Assembly: GCF_900177725.1 (NCBI RefSeq)
Contig: NZ_FXAT01000003.1
Span: 744,001 to 808,000 of the forward strand
Direction: 5' to 3'
Length of the DNA: 64,000 nt
Origin: Paraburkholderia susongensis
GTDB lineage: Bacteria; Pseudomonadota; Gammaproteobacteria; Burkholderiales; Burkholderiaceae
Positions within the stretch are counted from its first letter, which is position 1, and every line of letters starts with the position of its first letter. A model generated the notes under the pieces. That model made no database searches, was not told where the DNA came from, and saw only the letters and a list, made by a program, of their open reading frames with translations. Made by a program: the position numbers and the translations under genes. Of the stretch, positions 36,465 through 45,656 are shown one piece after another.

Positions 36465-36484
36465 ACCTGTATATTTATACAGTA
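36465..36484. promoter_or_regulatory. LexA (SOS) box between imuA and a small-gene operon
   Basis: The core CTGT-ATATTTAT-ACAG at 36467-36482 matches the gamma/beta-proteobacterial LexA consensus (CTGT-N8-ACAG) and has the AT-rich spacer. It lies 15 bases from the imuA start and 57 bases before the divergent gene, so it may control both directions. Confidence 0.9.
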
Positions 36485-36538
36485 TCGTACACGCAATTTT
36501 GCGACAGTGAACTGACACTTTTAATCGGAGGCTCACCT

Positions 36539-36853
36539 ATGGATGCACGCGTTCGCAAGGTTGGCCATCCGATGCCCGAGCTGGCGGGGTTCATGGCAAA
36601 ACTGCGCGCTGCTTTTGGCGACGAGGCCATTGATGATGCTGTCAGGCGCGGCAAAGCTGGCGAGCCGACGTTTTATGCCAATGAAAACGGCCGTGCTGTT
36701 GGCACGGCAAGTCCGGCGAACGACAATGTCTGGCGCGTCGCCGCTGACATACGGAACCGGCAGTATTGCCCCGGGTGCGATGGCGGATGCGTCGGACAGG
36801 GCGTTGGTTGCAAAGAGTGGCTGCAACGACAGGCTGGGAAGGAGAGTTTGTGA
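36539..36853 (+). CDS. Small Cys-rich protein, probable SOS-linked
   Basis: The 104-residue product starts at an ATG after CGGAGG. It has a helical N-terminus (GHPMPELAGFMAKLRAAFGD), a central GKAGEPTFYANENGRAVG, and a C-terminal Cys cluster (YCPGCDGGCVGQGVGCKEW) that could bind metal. No family function is known to me. It faces imuA across the LexA box and is the first of three tightly packed genes, so damage induction is likely. Confidence 0.7.
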   Translation: MDARVRKVGHPMPELAGFMAKLRAAFGDEAIDDAVRRGKAGEPTFYANENGRAVGTASPANDNVWRVAADIRNRQYCPGCDGGCVGQGVGCKEWLQRQAGKESL

Positions 36854-37200
36854 AAACAATTGGATTGGCCATACTGATGGCGACATTCGCGCCGGCCGCG
36901 TTTGCGGCTGGCGTGTATACCGAGGTTTGGAATCCGCCAGAGGCGCGTGCGGCCGCCCCACACAGGGTCAGTGCTGCGCACAAGCTCCCGGTTCGTCGAC
37001 GCGTCGTTCCGCATGCGATGAAAGTGCACGCGCGGCGCACGCCGATATCTGCACCCAAGCTCGTGGCGAAGCAACGCAACATACAAAAGGGTCCGCCCGC
37101 AATCGAGCCCGATATGTCTGAGATTCCACGGCAGCTCACTCCCGAGGGAAACGTGCTTCGGGTTGATTCTCGTGGCATGTCGCCCGAGGTCACACGTTGA
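36850..37200 (+). CDS. Small exported basic protein
   Basis: The 116-residue product uses a GTG overlapping the upstream stop (GTGA), with AAGGAGAG upstream. It has a signal peptide (residues 1-19, ending AFAA) and a mature part rich in Arg, Lys and Pro (HKLPVRRRVVPHAMKVHARR). No family was recognised. It is translationally coupled to the Cys-rich gene. Confidence 0.65.
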   Translation: MKTIGLAILMATFAPAAFAAGVYTEVWNPPEARAAAPHRVSAAHKLPVRRRVVPHAMKVHARRTPISAPKLVAKQRNIQKGPPAIEPDMSEIPRQLTPEGNVLRVDSRGMSPEVTR

Positions 37201-37418
37201 TGGAGTCAGAGAGCTATAGCGGCTACACGGTGTGGGGGCACGCAATCCTTCAAGAGGAAGGCATCTTGCAGCCGGAACGGTATGCGGCGAGCGGGACAAT
37301 CACTACGGGCGGCAAGTTAATAGAAGCATCGGGTGTCCTCGGTCATTTCGATAGAGAAGAAGATGCTCAACATACAGGGCTGGATTGGGCCCGCGCCTGG
37401 GTCGATGCATACGGGTGA
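37200..37418 (+). CDS. Small conserved-looking protein, 72 aa
   Basis: The ATG overlaps the previous stop. The product is acidic and compact (YTVWGHAILQEEGILQPERY, ITTGGKLIEASGVLGHF, DWARAWVDAYG), suggesting a single folded domain. It resembles small Burkholderiaceae proteins of unknown role. It is the third gene of the operon facing imuA. Confidence 0.65.
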   Translation: MESESYSGYTVWGHAILQEEGILQPERYAASGTITTGGKLIEASGVLGHFDREEDAQHTGLDWARAWVDAYG

Positions 37419-38013
37419 GATAACTACCTCGTCAGCCATTGCGATGTGCACCGATTTCCTTCCTGTCATCTACTTTCATTTGCCAATCGTCGGGCTCCGT
37501 CGTGAAGCATCCGAACGGTTCTTCGCGTCGCTACAAAGAGTCCCATCCAATTATGGCTTTATGTCGAAAGGACTCTTCGATGATACGAATGAGTGAAGAC
37601 ATATCTAGCGAATGATGTTTTAATTTTTCTGGCGGCCATTTTAGACGAATACATCGCTCGCTTCGGTCGAGTGTCAGAGACTGACCAGTCGCGCTGACAC
37701 GTCATTGAAGGAAGTCTTTTTACCACCAGGCATTCGTCGTAAGGCCGTCCGAACATGGACCATCCCGACGGAGTGAGCTGTATGCCGAGCAAGCTTGGGA
37801 TTTCGTAGCGGCGGATATGAACGACCCAGCTACGAGGTTCGGCTGTCCTACTTTGGTATTCGAGCGTACGTCGCGTTAACGACGACGCGAACTCGCGAGA
37901 TATGGCAGTGAGTTTCAAATGTTGTCGCGCGCGGTTGTACTCTCGATGCCTACCGCTGTTAATGGCTGGGCCCGTAAGTGGCAACCCGCGCGCCGGACCG
38001 CTTCCTCACGCCG
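37419..38013. other. Spacer with one doubtful gene
   Basis: This is a 595-base interval between the small-gene operon and the histidine kinase gene. Apart from the doubtful leftward frame at 37559-37984, nothing was found. Confidence 0.35.
37559..37984 (-). CDS. Possible protein of unknown function
   Basis: The 141-codon frame begins at a TTG without a good ribosome site. The middle reads like a real protein (EPRSWVVHIRRYEIPSLLGI, LTPSGWSMFGRPYDECLVV). The real start may be elsewhere, or the gene may be decayed. No family could be named. Confidence 0.35.
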   Translation of the reverse strand: MPLTGPAINSGRHREYNRARQHLKLTAISREFASSLTRRTLEYQSRTAEPRSWVVHIRRYEIPSLLGIQLTPSGWSMFGRPYDECLVVKRLPSMTCQRDWSVSDTRPKRAMYSSKMAARKIKTSFARYVFTHSYHRRVLST

Positions 38014-39348
38014 TCAACCGTTCCGCCGCAATGGTTGAAAATAGCGCGCACGGAAACCACCGTCGGTATTTTCAAGCACGAGGCGCCCGCCGGTCCGACG
38101 AGCAATCTCCGAGACGATGGAAAGACCCAGTCCGCTTCCCGACGCTGCGGAATGGTCCAGCCGGTAGAACGGTTCCAGTACCCGCTCGAGTTCCACGTCT
38201 GGAATGCCCGGGCCTGAGTCGACGACTTCAAACATCACGTCGCTTCCTGCCTGAACGACGGACACGTCCACCTTGCCACCGACCGGCGTATATCGCACCG
38301 CATTGTCGACCAGGTTTCTCAGCACCACTGTGACTGACGACACGTCGATAATGGTGTCAAGTTCATCGAAGTGCTCGAACCCAAGGTCGATATCTTTCTC
38401 ACGTGCGAGACCAATCGTGGCGTTGATTACATCGGTTGCCACTGCTCGCAATGAAACCGCAACGGGTCGCTCCAGCGCTCCCTGTTCAGACCTCGCCAGT
38501 TCGAGCAGTTGCTCCACCAACCTATGCGTGCGGCGCAATCCTGACTGCAAGACTACAAGCCGCTCGCGGGCGTCTGGCGACGTAATGGCTGCGCCAAGAT
38601 TGCCCGCCTGCAGCGACAGCGCGGCGATTGGCGAACGCAATTCGTGCGCAGCGCTCGCGACGAACCGGCGCTGATGGGTGATGGCCTCTTTAAGTCGGGC
38701 AATCAGGCGGTTAATCGACCTGACGAACGGCAATGCTTCATTGGCTATCCCGTCCTCGGAGAGCGGTTCGAGCGACGCATCCGTTTGTCGGTCGACAACA
38801 TTCGCCAGACGCGTGAGAGGGGCCAGCTTGGTTCTGACAATCACCACGACCACGATGAACAACCCCGGGAGAAGTATCAGCATGGGGACAAGCGTTCTCA
38901 TCGAACCGTCCTGCGCGATTTCGTCACGCAACGCGGAAGGCTCAGCCACGGCGATTCGCTCGCCGCTGCGGAGCGTACGAATGTGGACGCGCCACCTTTG
39001 GCCGTTACCGTCCAAATCATGAAATCCATCTGCTAGCGAGTTGGGAATCACAAGTCCTGCGGCCGGTGTGTGTGTCGTCTCGTCGCTTAGCCTGTCGATG
39101 ACGACCTTGAGGTCTGCATCCTGCGAACTCTCGACAGAAGGCCGAGAACCAGTAAATGCTAGCGCTCGGCTGTCAATAAGCGCGGCTATTTCCTTGAGCT
39201 GTCCGTCCTGCAGTTCTCTGGCCTCCTGGTAGGCGAACACGAACGACAGCGCGCAGGCAATCACACCCACCCCGCCAATCACGCAGCCAATCCAGGCCGA
39301 CAGCTGCCACGTCAGGGAACGTGATTGTTTTCCTTGTCTACCAACCAT
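38014..39348 (-). CDS. Sensor histidine kinase
   Basis: The 444-residue kinase has two membrane helices (about 15-39 and 153-171) flanking a periplasmic sensor of about 110 residues, then a HAMP linker. The H-box is FVASAAHELRSP (phospho-acceptor His235). The N-box is RNLVDNAVRYTP (344-355), with G-boxes DSGPGIP (377-383) and GSGLGLSIV (404-412). The class resembles QseC/PmrB-type kinases. The start overlaps the regulator gene by 37 bases. It senses an unknown signal, possibly metal or envelope stress given the divergent efflux operon. Confidence 0.93.
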   Translation of the reverse strand: MVGRQGKQSRSLTWQLSAWIGCVIGGVGVIACALSFVFAYQEARELQDGQLKEIAALIDSRALAFTGSRPSVESSQDADLKVVIDRLSDETTHTPAAGLVIPNSLADGFHDLDGNGQRWRVHIRTLRSGERIAVAEPSALRDEIAQDGSMRTLVPMLILLPGLFIVVVVIVRTKLAPLTRLANVVDRQTDASLEPLSEDGIANEALPFVRSINRLIARLKEAITHQRRFVASAAHELRSPIAALSLQAGNLGAAITSPDARERLVVLQSGLRRTHRLVEQLLELARSEQGALERPVAVSLRAVATDVINATIGLAREKDIDLGFEHFDELDTIIDVSSVTVVLRNLVDNAVRYTPVGGKVDVSVVQAGSDVMFEVVDSGPGIPDVELERVLEPFYRLDHSAASGSGLGLSIVSEIARRTGGRLVLENTDGGFRARYFQPLRRNG

Positions 39349-39986
39349 CCCACACCCCGTACGTTGCGAATGACCGACGCCCCCAGCTTCTTGCGGATAC
39401 CATGAATCACCACTTCCACGGCATTGCTCTCGACCTGCTCTTCCCACGCATAGACCTTTCGCTCAAGTTCGCTTCTCGACATGACAGTGCCAGGCTTCAT
39501 CATCAGCGCGCTCAGCAGCGCGAACTCGCGACCGGTCAGGCTGCACTCTGTCTGACCATACACCGCGAGGTGTGTATTTGAATCCAGAGTCAGATTCCCG
39601 CTCGTCATTTTCGTGTCGCCATGGTCACCGAGTCTGCGAGTGACCGCCCTAAGGCGTGCGAGCAGCTCGCCGATTTCGAACGGCTTGACCAGGTAATCGT
39701 CGGCACCCGCGTCGAGCCCGGCAATTCTGTCGTCAAGACTGTCGCGCGCAGTGAGAATAATGACTGGAGCCTTGCTGCCTTCTGCCCTCAAGGAACGGAG
39801 CACGTCGATTCCATCACGCTTCGGCAGGTTCAAATCAAGGAGCACCACATCGTGCTCGCGTCCTATCAGCGCACCTGACGCCGAATCAGCATCGCATACC
39901 CAGTCGACCGCATAGGCGGCGTCCTTCAACGCCTGCACGATTGCGCCGCCAATCATTTCGTCGTCTTCTACGAGCAGAATTCTCAT
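39312..39986 (-). CDS. OmpR-family response regulator
   Basis: The 224-residue regulator has a receiver domain with MRILLVEDDE, phospho-acceptor Asp51 in VVLLDLNLP, and the conserved Lys in YLVKPF. A winged-helix DNA-binding domain follows from about residue 130 (LTGREFALLSALMMKPG, VEVVIHGIRKKLG, IRNVRGVGWLV). It is co-transcribed with the kinase, overlapping by 37 bases, and divergent from the RND efflux operon, which it probably controls through the direct repeat at 40013-40029. Confidence 0.93.
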   Translation of the reverse strand: MRILLVEDDEMIGGAIVQALKDAAYAVDWVCDADSASGALIGREHDVVLLDLNLPKRDGIDVLRSLRAEGSKAPVIILTARDSLDDRIAGLDAGADDYLVKPFEIGELLARLRAVTRRLGDHGDTKMTSGNLTLDSNTHLAVYGQTECSLTGREFALLSALMMKPGTVMSRSELERKVYAWEEQVESNAVEVVIHGIRKKLGASVIRNVRGVGWLVDKENNHVP

Positions 39987-40012
39987 GCCTCTCACCGGTC
40001 GGCGGCAACTTG

Positions 40013-40029
40013 CTAAGTCAACACTAAGT
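40013..40029 (+). promoter_or_regulatory. Direct repeat, likely OmpR-family operator
   Basis: CTAAGT occurs twice with an 11-base period (40013-40018 and 40024-40029), the spacing used by tandem OmpR/PmrA-family dimers. It lies between the regulator start (39986) and the TolC-family gene. Confidence 0.6.
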
Positions 40030-40075
40030 CTCGCGCAGTAGTATCTGAAGCGTTTTTTTGCGCCGGATACCCATC

Positions 40076-41440
40076 GTGACCCATCGTACTTACGATACTA
40101 GGTTGCAATACCGCATTACCGCAACCGGTCAGCGACGTAGAGGTGCAAGTGCGCTCGCGCGGTTCGCTCAGCTGACGCTGACTGTAGCGTTAAGTGGATG
40201 TGCCTCGTATGCACCCAGGCCTCTTCCAGAGGCGCCGCAATGGTCTTATGACATAGCGACTACCGACGTTCCGCTGACGGTGGACCAGGTGGTCGAGCGG
40301 GCACTTAAGCAAAGCCCCGACATTCGGCGCGCTGAGCGGGAACTCGATATCGCCACCGCCAAAGAATATGCGGACGGCCTGTTGCCAGACCCAACGCTGA
40401 CGTTCAGTACCGACCGCCCCGGAGCCGAGGGTTTTGTACCCGCGTTCATGGCCGGGCTCAGCTACGAGGTATCAGCGCTGGTTGACCGCCCTGCAAAAAA
40501 GCGAGCGGCGGCCAAAGCCAGTGAGAAGCAACAGCTCGCATTGGAATGGGTGAAATGGCAGGTCGCGAACCGCGCTTATGCGCTCTACGTCACTAACGTG
40601 AGCCTCCAGCGACTCGAAGGTGAAGTCGGGCAGCTTGTGGCGTATCAGAAGGTCGGCACCGAACGATTGCAAAAGGCCCTTGCACGCTCCGACGTAACAC
40701 GCGACGCAGCCTTGCAGGCGGAAGTAGCGCACAACGACAACGTGCAGCAGCTAGGCACGCTACGACAGGAACGTCTCAGGGCCGAGCAGGACCTAGCCAG
40801 GCTGCTTGACATCCCGCCGGGGTCGCATTTGACGCTCGCGGCTCCGCCGGAGCCATCGGAAGTCCCACAGGACCTCGTCGTCCGCGCGCTTTCAGACCTG
40901 GGGCAGCGTCGCCCCGATTTGCTGGCTCTGCGTGCGGGGTACGACGAACAGGATGAACGCTATCGCGCAGCGCTTCTCGCACAGTTTCCACGGCTCGACA
41001 TCGGCGTCACAAGAGGCCGCGACACGTCGGCCATCTATACCTCGGGACTTACCGTTTCTGTGACCCTGCCGCTGTTCAACGGCAATCGGGGCAATATCGC
41101 CATCGAAAAGGCCACCCGGGAGAGTCTCTATCAGGAATACGGGCAACGGCTCGACGACGCATATACCGCCGTCGACGCCATCAGTTCTGAACTGACTTTG
41201 CTAACTGAAAGTCTTCACAGCTCGCAGTCCACGGAAGCCGCGCTCAATGCATCGGTAAAACAGTTACGTCACGCCTATGGTACTGGCGACGTCACTTTTC
41301 CGGTGCTGGCCGACATCGAAGTCCGGCAACTGAATCAACGCATTGCGACAGCAAAGCTCGCCAATTCCATCCTTCAACAACAAGTCGAACTCTGTACCTT
41401 GATTGGTGTGAGCGCGATTGACCACCAACCGCTTCAATAG
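40076..41440 (+). CDS. TolC-family outer-membrane efflux lipoprotein
   Basis: The protein has a lipoprotein-type signal (LTLTVALSGC) and then two outer-membrane efflux repeats with long helices: VDQVVERALKQSPDIRRAERELD, QRRPDLLALRAGYDEQDERYRAALLAQFPRLDIG, and LRHAYGTGDVTFPVL. It forms the outer-membrane channel of a tripartite pump. The GTG at 40076 is preferred; the frame is open from a TTG at 40058, so the N-terminus is uncertain. It is first of three pump genes, 7 bases before the adaptor gene. Confidence 0.88.
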   Translation: MTHRTYDTRLQYRITATGQRRRGASALARFAQLTLTVALSGCASYAPRPLPEAPQWSYDIATTDVPLTVDQVVERALKQSPDIRRAERELDIATAKEYADGLLPDPTLTFSTDRPGAEGFVPAFMAGLSYEVSALVDRPAKKRAAAKASEKQQLALEWVKWQVANRAYALYVTNVSLQRLEGEVGQLVAYQKVGTERLQKALARSDVTRDAALQAEVAHNDNVQQLGTLRQERLRAEQDLARLLDIPPGSHLTLAAPPEPSEVPQDLVVRALSDLGQRRPDLLALRAGYDEQDERYRAALLAQFPRLDIGVTRGRDTSAIYTSGLTVSVTLPLFNGNRGNIAIEKATRESLYQEYGQRLDDAYTAVDAISSELTLLTESLHSSQSTEAALNASVKQLRHAYGTGDVTFPVLADIEVRQLNQRIATAKLANSILQQQVELCTLIGVSAIDHQPLQ

Positions 41441-41447
41441 GTCGCCC

Positions 41448-42485
41448 ATGACATCTGTCCGCCTGCTGGTCTTCATTGCGGCCATCGGCATCTGCTCCGT
41501 CGCCGGCCATCCTGCGTTTGCCGAGGACGTCGTGACGATGCCTGCGGTCCAGAAGCGCCTTGCATCCACCTTCTCAGCGCCGGCCCGCGTGCAGGCGGCA
41601 TCCAATGCCGTACTTGGCGCGCCTACTGCCGGCGTCGTCTCCAGCTTGCGCCTGATTCCAGGTGAAGAAGTGCGGGCTGGGCAAGTGATTGCACGGCTAA
41701 CCGGTCCCACCATATCGACTGATACCGCACGACTTGCGGCGGACCTGACATCGGCCCAGATTCGAGTGACGGCCGCGACCCAGGCCGCCGCTATCGAACA
41801 ACAGAAGCTGGAGGAACAACTCAGTACTCGCGATGCGGTCATTCGCGCACATGCCGAACTCGACACCGCGCGTCAACAACTTGCAGCGGCGCAGGCGGCA
41901 TCCCGCGGCTACGCAAATCTCACCACCATTAGTGCGCCGGCCGCTGGGATGGTGACGGCCGTAAGCGCTGCCGATGGTCAGTACGTGAGTGCGGGACAGG
42001 CGCTCATAACCATCGCGCCCACTACCGGCCTCTACGTAGTCGCCGACCTGTTTGGGAGCAATGCCAGCTTGATTGCGCCGGGAATGAAGGGCGTTTTTCT
42101 GCCAGAGAGCAACAATGCATTGATTCAAGTGGTCGTTCAGCGCGTATCACGCAGTCTGACCACACCCGGCCAGATGGAAGTCTGGCTCAAAGCTGGACCA
42201 GGCTACACGCTCGACCCGGGGGCGGTTGGCACCGTTTCTCTGACCACGTCCGACGACAAGCAAGTGGCTATCCCATCAGGCGCGCTCATTCTCGACGCAG
42301 GGCAATGGTGGGTACTCGTGCGTGACCGGAGCGGCAGCCGTCGACGCCAAGTCGTTCCGGGCCTGTCGGACGGCGGTTGGACATCTGTCAGGCAAGGTCT
42401 TGTGGCCGGCGAACGCGTCGTGACGCAAGACGCCTATCTTCTCTTTCACCAGGACTTTGCTACGCGTTATCAGCAAGCCGATTGA
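41448..42485 (+). CDS. RND efflux periplasmic adaptor
   Basis: The 345-residue membrane-fusion protein has a Sec signal peptide (about residues 1-25, ending AFA). A lipoyl-type half-motif (APTAGVVSSLRLIPGEEVRAGQ) comes before a coiled-coil hairpin (about 95-145) and the second lipoyl half (ISAPAAGMVTAVSAADGQYV). Beta-barrel and membrane-proximal domains follow. It bridges the outer channel and the RND pump. No His- or Met-rich metal-binding extension is visible. Confidence 0.9.
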   Translation: MTSVRLLVFIAAIGICSVAGHPAFAEDVVTMPAVQKRLASTFSAPARVQAASNAVLGAPTAGVVSSLRLIPGEEVRAGQVIARLTGPTISTDTARLAADLTSAQIRVTAATQAAAIEQQKLEEQLSTRDAVIRAHAELDTARQQLAAAQAASRGYANLTTISAPAAGMVTAVSAADGQYVSAGQALITIAPTTGLYVVADLFGSNASLIAPGMKGVFLPESNNALIQVVVQRVSRSLTTPGQMEVWLKAGPGYTLDPGAVGTVSLTTSDDKQVAIPSGALILDAGQWWVLVRDRSGSRRRQVVPGLSDGGWTSVRQGLVAGERVVTQDAYLLFHQDFATRYQQAD

Positions 42486-42506
42486 CGTCGCTTTCGAAGA
42501 AGAACA

Positions 42507-45500
42507 ATGCTCAACGATATCGTCAAGAGGCCGCTACTCTGGGTCATGCTCTACGGAGCCCTGATTGCGTATGGCATCTACGCGCTGTTGAACATTCACG
42601 CGGAAGTGTTGCCACAGTTCAATATGCCGCAAGTGAGCGTTGTCGCGCAGTTGCCGGGCGCAACAACGTTGGACCTGGAGGGGCTGATTGCCCGACCGGT
42701 CGAAGCCGAACTGTCGTCGCTCGCGTCATTGAGCGACGTGCGGACAGTCATAGGGCAAGGTTCCGTCAAGATTGAGGCGCGCTTTTCTGAAGGAACTTCC
42801 CCAGCAAGCGCCCTGCAGGACGTTAACGGTGTCATCGGTCGCATCAACAGTTCGTTACCCAAAGGTACGAATCTGACGACGGAAATCTCCGGCAATGCCA
42901 TAAATGAGGTCGCGGACTACGCAATCCAGATTCCTGATGGCGTGGACGCGTCGCAAATCCAGCGTATCGTCGAGTCAAATTTCGCACCACGTATCCGGGC
43001 GGTCGCTGGTGTACAACGCGTGTCTGTCGCCGGACCCGGAGCAGACGCAATATGGGTGCGTCCCGACCTTGCAAAGCTGCAGCGTTTCAACGTCTCTGCG
43101 TCGGCGCTTACGACATCGCTCGACGCGGCGACCGCGATGGTGCCGAGCGGGTATGTCAACCTCGGACATCAGGACGTATTCATGGAAGGCAGAAGCCTGC
43201 CGACGAGTCCCTCCGACTACGCGCGCGTGCTCGTTGGGAACCCTGGCGCCACGTTGCCTCTAGGCGCTGTTGCTGAGGTCCTCCGGTCAGCGCTCCCGTT
43301 TCACCATTCGGTGAAACTCGATAACCGGCCGACCATTGCTCTGGTCGTTTTCAAGCAACCCGGGGCCTCGACCCTGCCCGTCGTCGACGAAGTCGATAAG
43401 ACGCTGCAAGAACTGGAGCCGCAGTTGCCAGCCGGCGCACGCTTCGTGCGTATCTACAGTCAGGGTCATATTGTTGGTGTGGTTGCCTCTGACCTGACCA
43501 GGAACCTTGCCATTGGCGCCGTGCTTGCGGTTGCAGTGCTGTTCTGGATGCTCGGCGCCAGCCGCGGCATCTGGGCGCTAGCGTTGAGCATTCCGTTATC
43601 GCTGCTGCTCGGTATTGCTGGGCTGTACCTGATGGGGCAGACACTGAATCTGCTCACGTTCGGCGCCCTCTCAGTCGCGGTGGGCCTGCTTGCCGACGAC
43701 GCCATCATCGTACTGGAAAGCATTTACCATCGCTGGGAAGCTGGCGACGGCAGGTGGGAAGGGGTTGCTCGTGGCTTGCGCGACATAGCCGGTCCTGACA
43801 TTTCCGGGACGATGACGACCGTCGCGGTGTTCCTGCCGCTCGTGTTCGTGGGTGGCCTGGCGGGGCTGTTCTTTGTCCCGTTCTCTGTGGCGATGACAGT
43901 CAGCCTGGTTGCATCGCTCCTCATTTCGTTGAGCCTGATTCCGCTCGTGCTGGGGTTCATCGGACCACATGTCGAGAAGCGCGCCACGTCCGGTTCGCGC
44001 GCGGTTGCGTGGCTGAAGGGCCGTAATTTGCATCTGTTTGAATTTGCCCTGCGTCGTCCGCGCGTCTCGCTCTGGTCGTGCGTCGCCATTTTCGCGGTCT
44101 CGGTGGCCGGGCTTGTGCTGGTGCCCGTCGATTTCCTGCCGCTTCCGAACGAGGCAGTACTGCTCGAAAGCTTTACGCTGCCGCCCGGAACTTCATTGCA
44201 TGACGCCCAGGACGCTTCGGACCGCATTACGCAGCGGTTGATTAGCCTCCCGCCTGTTGCGCACGTGTTTTCCCGCGTCGGGTCTGCTTCGGGAACGTCA
44301 TACACCGAGCCCGCTTATGCCGGCGAGATTCAGATAGCGTTGAAGCCCAATGTGAACGCGAGCAGTCTGGACAAGGTCGGCAAGCAGGTTCTGGAGGCCT
44401 CAAAGCTCCCGGCGGTCCAGACAATCATTGGGACACCGACGCTCGAACGGGTGGGCGAAACGCTTTCCGGCCTGCCGCAACCGTTTGTCATCGACGTCTA
44501 CGGCGATTCGATTGAAGCATTGCAGTCACTGTCGAACGAGGTTACGCATCGGCTCTCAGGCGTATCCGACCTCTCGGACGTCTTCAACAACGATGCCTAT
44601 CCCGTAACGGAGTTGCAAATCACGCCCAATCCCGATGGTCTCGCGCTCCACGGCATTACGCCGGCGCAGCTCTTTTCCCAATTGCACATCCTGCTGGCCG
44701 GACAAACGGTTGCTAGCGTTCCAGAGGGCAATGGTCACCTGGATGTGTTCGTGAGACTCGCCGACCCCACGCATCTGTCCATCGAGCAGCTCAACCAACT
44801 TCCCGTAATGGCCAATGGGTGGGTCGCGTTGAAAGACGTGGCGTACGTCCACATGGCGACCGGGCCCAACGTTATACGGCACCTGAACGGACTGCGGGCG
44901 GTCGAGATTCTGGCGACACCCACTGCGCCGCTCGGTCAGGTCATTTCAGCTTCAAGGAAGGCCCTCGCGACGCTTCCCTTACCGGCGGGATACGAGGTGC
45001 GGTTTGGCGGTCTGTATCCGCAACTCGAACATGCTGCGCTCAACGTTGGCGTGGCAGCCGTAGTTGCTTTCGCGCTGATGTTGGGCATCCTGACGCTGCA
45101 ATTCGATGGCCTCCTCGTGCCTGGACTTCTGCTGTTGCAAATGCCGTTGGCATTCTCGGGAGGGGCAATCGCTCTGGTGGTAAGTGGCGTTGGACTGAAT
45201 GCCATCGGCCTGATTGCTTTTCTCACCCTGATTGGGGTGAGCTTGAATCACGGTATCGTGTTGCTGCAACTAGTGAAGCGAAACGAGGCACAGGGACTGT
45301 CCGTAGTCGATGCCGTGCGTGACGCTGTTGACGTGCGATTCCGGCCGATTCTCCTGACTGTGCTGACAGCCTCACTGGGCCTGCTGCCGACGGCACTCGG
45401 TTTCGGCAAAGGTGCCGCCCCTGAACAGGGACTCGCAATCGTTACATTGGGTGGGCTAATCTGGAGCGGCTTGCTCAGTACGAACCTGCTGCCAGCCCTT

Positions 45501-45551
45501 TATGTGTACAAGCGCGAGAGGCAACTTCGGAAAGCATCCCAGAGGCGTTGA
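42507..45551 (+). CDS. RND efflux permease
   Basis: The 1014-residue inner-membrane proton antiporter has two repeats, each with a periplasmic porter loop and six membrane helices. The proton-relay region in TM4 reads VGLLADDAIIVLESIYHR, with paired Asp and a Glu as in heavy-metal and related RND branches. TM10-12 includes GVSLNHGIVLLQ, where a His replaces the usual Asn. It is somewhat shorter than AcrB-type pumps (about 1040-1050). Substrate class is uncertain: the bufferin and mercury-type genes downstream make metal ions plausible, but organic compounds are not excluded. Confidence 0.9.
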   Translation: MLNDIVKRPLLWVMLYGALIAYGIYALLNIHAEVLPQFNMPQVSVVAQLPGATTLDLEGLIARPVEAELSSLASLSDVRTVIGQGSVKIEARFSEGTSPASALQDVNGVIGRINSSLPKGTNLTTEISGNAINEVADYAIQIPDGVDASQIQRIVESNFAPRIRAVAGVQRVSVAGPGADAIWVRPDLAKLQRFNVSASALTTSLDAATAMVPSGYVNLGHQDVFMEGRSLPTSPSDYARVLVGNPGATLPLGAVAEVLRSALPFHHSVKLDNRPTIALVVFKQPGASTLPVVDEVDKTLQELEPQLPAGARFVRIYSQGHIVGVVASDLTRNLAIGAVLAVAVLFWMLGASRGIWALALSIPLSLLLGIAGLYLMGQTLNLLTFGALSVAVGLLADDAIIVLESIYHRWEAGDGRWEGVARGLRDIAGPDISGTMTTVAVFLPLVFVGGLAGLFFVPFSVAMTVSLVASLLISLSLIPLVLGFIGPHVEKRATSGSRAVAWLKGRNLHLFEFALRRPRVSLWSCVAIFAVSVAGLVLVPVDFLPLPNEAVLLESFTLPPGTSLHDAQDASDRITQRLISLPPVAHVFSRVGSASGTSYTEPAYAGEIQIALKPNVNASSLDKVGKQVLEASKLPAVQTIIGTPTLERVGETLSGLPQPFVIDVYGDSIEALQSLSNEVTHRLSGVSDLSDVFNNDAYPVTELQITPNPDGLALHGITPAQLFSQLHILLAGQTVASVPEGNGHLDVFVRLADPTHLSIEQLNQLPVMANGWVALKDVAYVHMATGPNVIRHLNGLRAVEILATPTAPLGQVISASRKALATLPLPAGYEVRFGGLYPQLEHAALNVGVAAVVAFALMLGILTLQFDGLLVPGLLLLQMPLAFSGGAIALVVSGVGLNAIGLIAFLTLIGVSLNHGIVLLQLVKRNEAQGLSVVDAVRDAVDVRFRPILLTVLTASLGLLPTALGFGKGAAPEQGLAIVTLGGLIWSGLLSTNLLPALYVYKRERQLRKASQRR

Positions 45552-45656
45552 GTTCGTGTAGAACATCGCCCTGTCATTGGCACGGTTTTATGATGGCGCC
45601 ACACCCGCGCAGGGCTGTACAGCTGTTGAACCCGACAACCCTGGAATCGAGAAAAG

